Source: Eubacteriales bacterium
GTDB taxonomy: Bacteria > Bacillota_A > Clostridia > Lachnospirales > Lachnospiraceae
Direction: 5' to 3'
Length of the DNA stretch: 11,841 nt
NCBI GenBank assembly: GCA_030533315.1
Contig: JAUNJL010000074.1
Span: 1 to 11,841, forward strand
The notes beneath the pieces are model-generated. The model ran no database searches. It was not told the DNA's origin and was given only the letters and a program-made list of their open reading frames with translations. This document shows positions 1 to 5,674 of the stretch, piece by piece; positions within the stretch are counted from its first letter, which is position 1; the number at the start of each line of letters is the position of its first letter. The position numbers and the translations under genes are program-made.

Positions 1-21
1 AAATTTAGTGAAATCCTTCAT
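1..21 (-). CDS. Possible start of a further gene, cut by the window edge
   Basis: Four bases after the stop codon of the LspA-like gene there is an ATG that opens a frame MKDFTKF running off the left edge. The tight spacing would suit translational coupling in the same operon. The ribosome site is weak: only a GAGTGAGG-like purine stretch overlapping the preceding stop codon. Seven residues cannot identify a product, and the ATG could be chance. Confidence 0.25.
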
Positions 22-25
22 GGCC

Positions 26-538
26 TCACTCTTTTGGCCTCTTTTTCGTCCTCTTTTTTCTGGTTTTCTCTCCTTGTCCCTTCCCTCCGGTAAATATGGC
101 GGAGACGGCCCAGAGGGCCGCTCCACCCATGATGGCAAAATCCGCCAGGTTGAACACCAGCCGGTCCAACCGGGGATCCTTGGAAGGGAAACGGATATAG
201 TCCGTCACGAAGCCCTTGGTATGCCAATCCATGTAGTTGCTGAGGCCTCCTCCAAGAACCATGGAGAGGCCGACCCTTCCCGCAAAAGAGCCGCCGGCAA
301 GAGCCTGGCGGGCATATTCTCCCAGAACCACGCCAAGGGAAATGGCGGACAGGCCCTCGCAGGCCTCCTTTCCAATCTGAATGGATCCACAGATGCAGCC
401 GGGATTGTGACAGCACCGCAGAACGGCCCTTCCCCCCGCCAGGGCCCTGCCCTTGCTTTTGGGGCCGGCCTCCTCCGCCTGCTCCTTTAATCTTTGATCC
501 AGGAGGTACACGCCTCCTGCAGTGAGAATCTCCAACAT
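26..538 (-). CDS. Divergent signal peptidase II (LspA)-like membrane protein
   Basis: This 170-residue protein matches the lipoprotein signal peptidase (LspA) pattern in order. It has D14-x3-K18 near the N-terminus, an H44-N45-P-G47 block, N101-x2-D104 after a Gly-rich segment (GGGLSNYMD), then V-x-D-Y-I and F-N130-L-A-D133. D104 and D133 align with the two catalytic aspartates of the family. LspA cleaves the signal peptide from diacylated prolipoproteins in the cytoplasmic membrane. It is atypical in three ways: the first membrane segment is very short, the usual N-x-G-A-A-F-G block reads HNPGCICG with a cluster of cysteines (C42, C43, C48, C50), and the C-terminus is a basic tail (residues 153-170). 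The start has an AAGGAG site ten bases upstream. It lies 16 bases after the zinc-ribbon gene, so it is probably third in the clpX-like operon. It is likely a second LspA-like paralogue rather than the housekeeping enzyme, but this is inferred. Confidence 0.72.
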   Translation of the reverse strand: MLEILTAGGVYLLDQRLKEQAEEAGPKSKGRALAGGRAVLRCCHNPGCICGSIQIGKEACEGLSAISLGVVLGEYARQALAGGSFAGRVGLSMVLGGGLSNYMDWHTKGFVTDYIRFPSKDPRLDRLVFNLADFAIMGGAALWAVSAIFTGGKGQGEKTRKKRTKKRPKE

Positions 539-554
539 TTTGCCAGCGCTCCTT

Positions 555-1133
555 CTATACGGGTTCCTCCCCGTTCTCCTCCTGCATCTCCTGCAAAGCC
601 TCTTCCTGATCCTGCACCGCCTCCGGCTCTGCTACGGCCTCCGGCTCCACCTCTTTTCCTTCCCCTTCCTTCTCCTCTTCCGGGGATGGCTCTGCTCCTT
701 CGTCCTGCTCCTCCTCACGAAAGGGCTGCTCCTCTTCCTCCAGCGCCTCCTCTTCTGCCTGCTCCGGCTCCGGGCAGGGAGAACCGCAATAGGAACAGAA
801 AGCGGCCTCTTTGTCCACAGACCTATGGCAGGCCGGGCAGATCTTGCAGCCCTTCAGGCCGGCGGCCTCGTTTTTGTACTTTTCCACCGTCTTCACATGC
901 TGATCGATCTTTTCACACAGCTTATACATCTCCTCTCCCAGGACGGCGCCCTGGGTGTACTGCCCGTATAAGCGGTTTCCTATCTCCGTCTTCAGCTTCT
1001 CGATGGCCAGTTCCTCCCCGGCGATCTTCGTCTGCAGCTTCTGGCCCTCGTAGATCTTATTCGCTTTCTTCCCAATATCCCTGGTGGTCTTCACCAAAGC
1101 GTCCCCCAGATCGTCTAAAAAGTTTTTTCCCAT
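555..1133 (-). CDS. Zinc-ribbon protein with helical N-terminus and acidic tail
   Basis: The 192-residue product has three parts. Residues 1-95 are charged and probably helical, possibly a coiled coil. Residues 96-120 form a zinc ribbon with C99-P-A-C102 and C113-S-Y-C116, plus flanking C96 and C120. Residues 121-192 are extremely rich in glutamate and presumably disordered. No signal peptide or membrane segment is seen, so it should be cytoplasmic. Proteins of this build are common and uncharacterised in Firmicutes; no enzyme motif is present. The chosen ATG at 1133 has AAGGAAGGGAG seven bases upstream; an in-frame ATG at 1163 lacks such a site and would lie inside this ribosome site region. 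It sits 54 bases after the ClpX-like gene and 16 before the LspA-like gene, indicating one operon. The acidic tail contrasts with the lysine-rich linker of the ClpX-like protein, so an adaptor role is conceivable, but this is speculation. Confidence 0.85.
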   Translation of the reverse strand: MGKNFLDDLGDALVKTTRDIGKKANKIYEGQKLQTKIAGEELAIEKLKTEIGNRLYGQYTQGAVLGEEMYKLCEKIDQHVKTVEKYKNEAAGLKGCKICPACHRSVDKEAAFCSYCGSPCPEPEQAEEEALEEEEQPFREEEQDEGAEPSPEEEKEGEGKEVEPEAVAEPEAVQDQEEALQEMQEENGEEPV

Positions 1134-1187
1134 AATGCGTCTCCCTTCCTTTCTGTGCGGCACCTGCTCCCTGCGGCCGCCGCCTGT

Positions 1188-2633
1188 TCATCCATTCATG
1201 GTTCCAAGAAGCGGAAGCTCCTGTCCCCGCAAAAGGATACGGGGACCTCCCGTGCCCTGGATGTACTCCTCCGTTATGATCACCTGGCCGATGGAATCGT
1301 CCTTGGGAATCTCATACATGATATCCAGCATGTACTCCTCCAGGATGGCCCGCAGGGCCCTGGCCCCCGTCTTCTTCTCCATGGCCTTCTTCGCGATGGC
1401 ATGGAGGGCGCCCTCGTCAAACTCCAGCCTAACCTCGTCCAGAGCCAGCAGCTTCTGATATTGCTTCAGGATGGCGTTTTTCGGCTCCTTTAGTATTTTT
1501 ACCAGTGCGTCCTCCGTCAATCCCTCCAGGGTAAAGATCACCGGCAGACGGCCGATAAACTCCGGGATCATGCCGAAGGAGCGGATATCGTCCACGGTCA
1601 CCTTCTCCAGGAGATGGGGATCCTTGTCGTATTTGTCCTTCAGATCCGCATAAAAGCCGATGGAGGCCTGCTTATTGAGCCGTTCCTTGATGATGTTCTC
1701 CAGATCCGGGAAGGCTCCCCCGCAGATGAACAAAATGTTTCGGGTATTGACGGTCACCAGGGGAACCATGGCATTTTTGCTGTTCGCCCCCACCGGCACC
1801 TCCACCTCACTGCCCTCCAGCAGCTTCAGCAGGCCCTGCTGTACGGCCTCGCCGCTGACGTCTCTCTGATTCGTGTTTTTCTTTTTTGCGATCTTGTCGA
1901 TCTCGTCGATAAAAATAATACCGTGCTCCGCCTTCTCCACGTCATTGTCCGCCGCCGCAAGAAGCTTGGAAACCACGCTCTCGATGTCGTCGCCGATATA
2001 GCCCGCCTCGGTCAAAGAGGTGGCGTCCGCAATGGCAAGGGGTACGTCCAGAAGGCGGGCAAGGGTCTTGACCAGGTAGGTCTTGCCGCTGCCGGTAGGC
2101 CCGATCATGAGCATGTTTGACTTTTCGATTTCGATGTCATCCATCGCATCCGCCGACACCCGCTTATAGTGGTTGTACACGGCCACGGACATCACCTTCT
2201 TTGCCCTGTCCTGGCCGATCACATAATCGTCCAACGTGGCCTTGATCTTATGGGGCGCCGGAACGGCGTTCATATCGATGGCCGGCTTTTTCTCTTTCTT
2301 TTTTTTCTTTTTTACTTTTTTCTGAGCGGAGGGCTGCCCCTGCAGGCCCGTCAGGTCAATAAAATTCACTCCTGGAATATTCAGCAGCTCGGAAAAATTG
2401 ATCTTTCCATTGGAAAACTGCTGGTTCATGGAGTCAAAGCTTTTCTGCATACACTCCGGACAGATATGTATCTGATTGGGAAGATCTATTAATTTACCAG
2501 CCTGGCTTTCGGACCGATGGCACAAAAAGCAGAAATGCTCGTAGTCATCCCCGTCCTTCTCATGGTCGTCCTTCTCCCTGCCTGTGGTATCTACCTCCGT
2601 AAAATCCTGATGATCGTCAAAATGGTCCGCCAT
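1188..2633 (-). CDS. clpX: ClpX-like AAA+ protein unfoldase, divergent paralogue
   Basis: The 481-residue product is a ClpX-type AAA+ ATPase that should unfold proteins and feed them to the ClpP peptidase. In order it shows a zinc-binding domain (C35-x2-C38, C58-x2-C61), a lysine-rich linker (105-116), Walker A GPTGSGKT (178-185), pore loop G-Y-I-G (211-214; usually GYVG), Walker B with IDEID (242-246), an IGF loop for ClpP docking (325-327), the arginine finger in FIGRLP (R362) and sensor-2 GARALR (423-428). It is about 60 residues longer than E. coli or Bacillus ClpX, mostly through an acidic N-terminal extension and the linker. The segment matching the E. coli RKH substrate-entry loop reads GANSKNAMVP (282-291), without R-K-H. 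It is not beside tig or clpP, the usual neighbours of housekeeping clpX, so it is probably a second paralogue. The ATG has AAAGGAG five bases upstream. Confidence 0.9.
   Translation of the reverse strand: MADHFDDHQDFTEVDTTGREKDDHEKDGDDYEHFCFLCHRSESQAGKLIDLPNQIHICPECMQKSFDSMNQQFSNGKINFSELLNIPGVNFIDLTGLQGQPSAQKKVKKKKKKEKKPAIDMNAVPAPHKIKATLDDYVIGQDRAKKVMSVAVYNHYKRVSADAMDDIEIEKSNMLMIGPTGSGKTYLVKTLARLLDVPLAIADATSLTEAGYIGDDIESVVSKLLAAADNDVEKAEHGIIFIDEIDKIAKKKNTNQRDVSGEAVQQGLLKLLEGSEVEVPVGANSKNAMVPLVTVNTRNILFICGGAFPDLENIIKERLNKQASIGFYADLKDKYDKDPHLLEKVTVDDIRSFGMIPEFIGRLPVIFTLEGLTEDALVKILKEPKNAILKQYQKLLALDEVRLEFDEGALHAIAKKAMEKKTGARALRAILEEYMLDIMYEIPKDDSIGQVIITEEYIQGTGGPRILLRGQELPLLGTMNG
2299..2321 (-). 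repeat. Homopolymeric A tracts in the ClpX-like coding strand
   Basis: On the coding strand this segment carries runs of 6, 6 and 8 consecutive A bases separated by single or paired other bases, encoding most of the lysine-rich linker at residues 105-116. An A8 run is long enough to permit polymerase slippage. The reading frame is intact in this copy. Confidence 0.7.
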
Positions 2634-2673
2634 AATGGCTCCTTTCTGCTGTGTTTATCATTCTCTTATCTTC

Positions 2674-2708
2674 TATGCTATTATAGCATAATCGTTTGAT
2701 GTATCAAA
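2674..2708 (-). promoter_or_regulatory. clpX-like promoter embedded in two palindromes
   Basis: Read on the minus strand, TTGATA (2702-2707) and TATAAT (2680-2685) are separated by 16 bases, and a TGC just before the -10 makes it an extended -10 promoter. The -10 sits inside a perfect 17-base palindrome, TATGCTAT-A-ATAGCATA (2674-2690). The -35 sits inside a second perfect palindrome, TTTGAT-AC-ATCAAA (2695-2708). The leader to the ATG at 2633 would be about 40 bases. The palindromes look like operators, but no regulator is encoded nearby. Confidence 0.8.
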
Positions 2709-2796
2709 TAAAGTTTTTATAAAATTACTTCCCCACGGCTATTGCAGACGGCCATCCGGCTGCCTGGACTGCCCTCCTCACGCTCCAGGGGCGGCA
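2709..2796. other. Intergenic segment between htrA terminator and clpX-like promoter
   Basis: No open frame with a ribosome site was seen. The only structure is a 6-bp inverted repeat, CCTGGA (2763-2768) and TCCAGG (2784-2789), with a 15-base loop and no U tract. Its role is unclear. Confidence 0.4.
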
Positions 2797-2836
2797 AAAG
2801 AAAAAATGGGGCGCCCCATCTCCTTGGCGTCCCATT
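2797..2836 (-). terminator. Intrinsic terminator after the HtrA-like gene
   Basis: On the minus strand an 11-bp stem (arms 2826-2836 and 2805-2815) with one A-C mismatch closes a 10-base loop and runs into TTTTTTCTTTT. The stem can be extended by the A-rich stretch before it. It begins about 25 bases after the stop codon of the HtrA-like gene and separates that unit from the clpX-like operon. Confidence 0.85.
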
Positions 2837-2860
2837 CTCACCTTTTTTCTTTATTGGGGG

Positions 2861-4420
2861 CTATTGCCTTGCGCTCAGGGTAACGGTCAGGGTCTGCTCC
2901 TGATACCGGCCGCTGTCCGCCCTTGCAATGACCACGTCCACGTCCTCTCCCGCCGCATAATACTGTAGCTTGTCAATGAGGTCCGCCTTTCCGCCCACCT
3001 TCTGACCATCCAGCTTGACGATGATATCATTCTTCTGGATCCCAGCGGCATCCGCCCCTTTTCCCTTCGTCACCTCGATGACAAAGGCTCCCGAGGGCAT
3101 GTTGTACATCTGAACCGCCTCAACGGACAGGTCCGCCACCTGCACTCCCAGATAACCGGCTCTGGACTCGTCCTCCACCTTGTCTCTTGTCTTGCGGTTC
3201 ATCAGCTCCTCCAAGATCGGCTGGGCCTTGGAGATGGGAATGGCGTAGCCCGTGCCCTCCACGGTGCTCCCCGTGTACTTGGCACAGTTGATGCCGATCA
3301 GCTCTCCATACATATTCAGAAGGGCCCCGCCGCTGTTTCCAGGATTGATGGCCGCATCTGTCTGGATCAGGTCCGAGGCGCTGCCGCTCTCCAGGGTGAC
3401 GGTGCGGTCCAAGGCGCTGACCCACCCGGAGGTCACCGTCTGCCCGTAGCCCAGGGCATTGCCGATGGCCACCACCTGCTCTCCCACCACCAGGCTGTCC
3501 GAGCTGCCAAGCTGGGCAATCTTGATCTCACCTAAGGTATCCTCCGGGATATCCTCTTTCTTGACTGCGATCACCGCCAGGTCGTTATCCTCGTCCGAGC
3601 CCTTGATCTTCGCAGCCACCGCATCCTCGATGTTCAGGTCCCCGTCGCCGCTTAAATAGCTTTGAGTCTCCTGCTCAGCGGAGACCACGTCATCCCCGAT
3701 GAAGCAGACGTTCAAAGTGGTCGCTCCCTCCACCACGTGGTGATTGGTGGCGATGAGAAGCTCCTCCTCGTTCTCACCCACAATGATGCCGGAACCGCTG
3801 CCGGTGCTGGGATACTCCATCCCATAGCCGAAAAAGCTCTGGATCTCCTGCATACTGACGGAGGTGATGGCAACGACACAGGGCATGGTAGCCTGTGCCA
3901 CCGCCGCCACGGTACCTCTCTCACTGGCGATCTGCCCCAGATCCTCCTCCTGGGCGGCCTCCTCCTGGGAATCCGCCGCAGGAACCTTCTCCGTGGTGGC
4001 AACAGTGCTCTGCCGGGCGGTGCCAAAATACTTCTGGGAAATCAAAGCGACCCCCTGAAAGGCCACACCTGCCGCCAGGCCAAAAAGCAATCCCAAGGTG
4101 AGAACCGCTCCCGCCCTTTTGCCAAAGCCTCCTTCGCTTTTTCCCTTTCCTGGTGCTTCCGGCTGAGCGCCAGCCGTCTGCCCCTGATGGAGCTGGTAGT
4201 GTGCGTACCTGGGAGCCTCATCTCCCTTTGTCCCGCTCTCATCCTCCTGCCTGCTCCTCGCCTGGCTGCTGCCAGGTCCATAATGATACGCGTGCTCTGA
4301 TCCACGCTCAAATTTATAATGATAGGTCACGTCACTGTCGGCACTTTCTCCTCCCTCTGAGGCTGCCGAAGGCCCGGCGGGCGACGGCGGATTCTGATTC
4401 CAATTCCATTCATCACTCAC
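2861..4420 (-). CDS. htrA: HtrA/DegP-like membrane-anchored serine protease with one PDZ domain
   Basis: This 519-residue S1C-family protease should degrade or refold damaged proteins on the outer face of the membrane. A hydrophilic cytoplasmic N-terminal region of about 100 residues, rich in Ser, Gly and charged residues, is followed by one membrane segment (104-128). The trypsin-like domain carries H228 (TNHHVV), D280 (DNDLAV) and S363 (GNSGG), so the catalytic triad is complete. One PDZ domain covers roughly 421-510, starting GYLGVQV. The layout matches Gram-positive HtrA/HtrB rather than the two-PDZ periplasmic DegP. The start codon is GTG; AAGGGAG lies eight bases upstream, and the frame continues with the conserved-looking MSDEWNWN start. 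It appears to be a single-gene unit, with a strong terminator downstream and a repeat-bearing promoter region upstream. The N-terminal cytoplasmic part has no recognised domain. Confidence 0.93.
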   Translation of the reverse strand: MSDEWNWNQNPPSPAGPSAASEGGESADSDVTYHYKFERGSEHAYHYGPGSSQARSRQEDESGTKGDEAPRYAHYQLHQGQTAGAQPEAPGKGKSEGGFGKRAGAVLTLGLLFGLAAGVAFQGVALISQKYFGTARQSTVATTEKVPAADSQEEAAQEEDLGQIASERGTVAAVAQATMPCVVAITSVSMQEIQSFFGYGMEYPSTGSGSGIIVGENEEELLIATNHHVVEGATTLNVCFIGDDVVSAEQETQSYLSGDGDLNIEDAVAAKIKGSDEDNDLAVIAVKKEDIPEDTLGEIKIAQLGSSDSLVVGEQVVAIGNALGYGQTVTSGWVSALDRTVTLESGSASDLIQTDAAINPGNSGGALLNMYGELIGINCAKYTGSTVEGTGYAIPISKAQPILEELMNRKTRDKVEDESRAGYLGVQVADLSVEAVQMYNMPSGAFVIEVTKGKGADAAGIQKNDIIVKLDGQKVGGKADLIDKLQYYAAGEDVDVVIARADSGRYQEQTLTVTLSARQ

Positions 4421-4537
4421 AGCTCAAGCTCCCTTCTATCCGTGTCGTGCATCCTGCGCCGTCCCGCAAAACAGCGCTGACTCTGTCGAAAGTGCATCCC
4501 GGAAAAAGCCGGAACATCAGCCTCAAGGGCTGAACGA

Positions 4538-4558
4538 TCATGCAAATATCAAGCATGA
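4538..4558. repeat. Inverted repeat in the htrA leader
   Basis: TCATGC (4538-4543) and GCATGA (4553-4558) form a perfect 6-bp inverted repeat with a 9-base AT-rich centre, just downstream of the candidate htrA -10. It could be an operator half-site pair or a small RNA hairpin. Confidence 0.4.
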
Positions 4559-4562
4559 GACC

Positions 4563-4618
4563 AGTTTAGCAACGAATTGTGTTCAAAGTGTGACAGATAT
4601 TTAAAAAAAGCGTGACAG
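4563..4618 (-). promoter_or_regulatory. Candidate htrA promoter with 22-bp-spaced direct repeats
   Basis: On the minus strand the 12-base units CTGTCACGCTTT (4607-4618) and CTGTCACACTTT (4585-4596) repeat at exactly 22 bases, two helical turns. Downstream is an extended -10, TGC-TAAACT (4563-4571). If that -10 is used, the nearer repeat covers about -40 to -29, where no good -35 hexamer exists. This is the usual geometry of an activator-dependent promoter read by an OmpR/PhoB-type response regulator. The leader would be about 140 bases. The assignment is by inspection only. Confidence 0.5.
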
Positions 4619-4639
4619 GATTTTGCCCCAAAAGCCCCG

Positions 4640-5557
4640 TCAATCCCGCCAATAGCCAGGGTTCATGGTCAAGGCGAGAATCAGTCCTCTCGGCAGGCTC
4701 CGAAACCGTTTTCCCAGAAAATACCCCAGATATTTGCTGGCGCTTTGAAGGACAAAAACAGGAATCAGCCATATGCGGCCTGTTTTCCACAGATATCCAA
4801 GAGTCCTCTTTACAAGGCGCAGCCCCTCCCCCTCGGAGGATACCGCCTCAAAGATCTGGGGATGCTCCGCCTGGGAAACTCCCAGGTCAAAGTTCCTGCA
4901 AAGCTGCATCCGGCAGGAATAGTCATGTGAGTGGATCACGCAGGCATCCGCCTGGTATGCGATCCCATACCCCCTTTTTGCCATGGTTCCCGCATAGATC
5001 ATGTCCTCGTTAAAGATCGTTCTCTCCACGAAACCGCCCACCTCCTCATATATCCGGCGGCTGTAGGCGGCACATACATTGGAGCAAAAATAGGTCTTGA
5101 CACCATACCGGGGAACGTCCTTTTCCCACTTTACCAGTGAGGTCTCAGGATAATTGAAGGCCCTGGTGCAGCGCTCCAAAGGGCTGCAGTCCTCCCTGGG
5201 AAGCTGCCTGGCATAGGCAGCGCCGATCCTTTTGTTTTCCCGAATGGGCGCCGTGAGGCGGTCTATCAGCTCCGTATCTGCGGGAATGGCGTCCTGAGTC
5301 ATAAACACCAGAATGTCTCCCCGGGCCATGGCCGCTCCCTTTCTTCTGGTTCCCCCATGGTCAAACTCCGCCTTTGATATATGCACCACCTGAAGAAGGG
5401 GATACTTTTTTTCCCATTCTTGGTTCCAGTACCTCTCCTCCGTATTGATCACCAGGATCCTGCTGACTGGAAGAGTCTGCCTGGACAGCAGCTCCAGCAG
5501 CCCTTCAAATTCCTCCCCCGGCCGATAGGAGGGAATGATCACCTCGATATTCGACAA
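4640..5557 (-). CDS. GT2 glycosyltransferase, rhamnosyltransferase-like
   Basis: The 305-residue product is a GT-A fold family 2 glycosyltransferase. It opens with IEVIIPSYRPG, then FDHGGTRRKGAA (65-76), FMTQDAIPAD (85-94) as the metal and nucleotide-sugar site, and NEDMIYAGTMAKRGYGIAY (183-201) with the usual acidic catalytic motif, followed by an HSHDYS block. This combination is typical of dTDP-rhamnose transferases such as the RfbF/RfbN group, though the donor cannot be proven. A hydrophobic stretch near 262-281 may touch the membrane. The start chosen is TTG at 5557, because AAAGGAGG lies four bases upstream and the protein then begins directly at the conserved strand. An ATG at 5614 would add 19 unconserved residues and read through the ribosome site. 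It lies downstream of the LCP gene, beyond an intrinsic terminator, and probably acts in the same glycan pathway. Confidence 0.88.
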   Translation of the reverse strand: MSNIEVIIPSYRPGEEFEGLLELLSRQTLPVSRILVINTEERYWNQEWEKKYPLLQVVHISKAEFDHGGTRRKGAAMARGDILVFMTQDAIPADTELIDRLTAPIRENKRIGAAYARQLPREDCSPLERCTRAFNYPETSLVKWEKDVPRYGVKTYFCSNVCAAYSRRIYEEVGGFVERTIFNEDMIYAGTMAKRGYGIAYQADACVIHSHDYSCRMQLCRNFDLGVSQAEHPQIFEAVSSEGEGLRLVKRTLGYLWKTGRIWLIPVFVLQSASKYLGYFLGKRFRSLPRGLILALTMNPGYWRD

Positions 5558-5569
5558 GCTTCCTCCTTT
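5555..5569 (-). promoter_or_regulatory. Ribosome site that decides a TTG start
   Basis: AAAGGAGG (5562-5569) stands four bases before TTG (5555-5557). The spacing is on the short side, but no other start codon in frame is as well placed for the rhamnosyltransferase-like gene. Confidence 0.75.
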
Positions 5570-5600
5570 CCCGGCACATTCACTGCGCCGAATGCGGCGG

Positions 5601-5622
5601 ACCGGAAAGCCCATTTTCCGGT
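5601..5622 (-). repeat. Perfect hairpin upstream of the GT2 gene
   Basis: ACCGGAAA (5601-5608) and TTTCCGGT (5615-5622) form a perfect 8-bp inverted repeat with a 6-base loop. It lies between the LCP terminator and the ribosome site of the GT2 gene. No U tract follows, so it is not an obvious terminator; it could stabilise the processed or readthrough transcript. Confidence 0.5.
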
Positions 5623-5630
5623 CATACTTG

Positions 5631-5660
5631 GAAAGAAGGGACCATCCTGCGGATGGTCCC
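5631..5660 (-). terminator. Intrinsic terminator after the LCP gene
   Basis: On the minus strand GGGACCATCC-GCA-GGATGGTCCC (5638-5660) is a perfect 10-bp stem with a 3-base loop, followed by TTCTTTCC. It begins 14 bases after the LCP stop codon. The U tract is interrupted, so some readthrough into the downstream GT2 gene, which has no clear promoter of its own, is likely. Confidence 0.75.
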
Positions 5661-5674
5661 CCTGTTCTCGTTCT

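Noticed and set aside
494..1135. A 213-codon proline-rich plus-strand frame
   Set aside because: It mirrors the glutamate-rich tail and zinc ribbon of the minus-strand gene and has no recognisable domain.
1188..2633. Housekeeping clpX locus
   Set aside because: No tig, clpP or lon is adjacent, and the protein differs in length and RKH loop, so a paralogue is more likely.
4617..4645. Terminator after the rhamnosyltransferase-like gene
   Set aside because: GGGGC repeats here are direct rather than inverted on the coding strand, so no stable stem forms. No convincing terminator was found for this gene.
5558..5614. ATG at 5614 as the start of the rhamnosyltransferase-like gene
   Set aside because: It lies in a hairpin loop, lacks a ribosome site and would translate through the AAAGGAGG that precedes TTG 5557.
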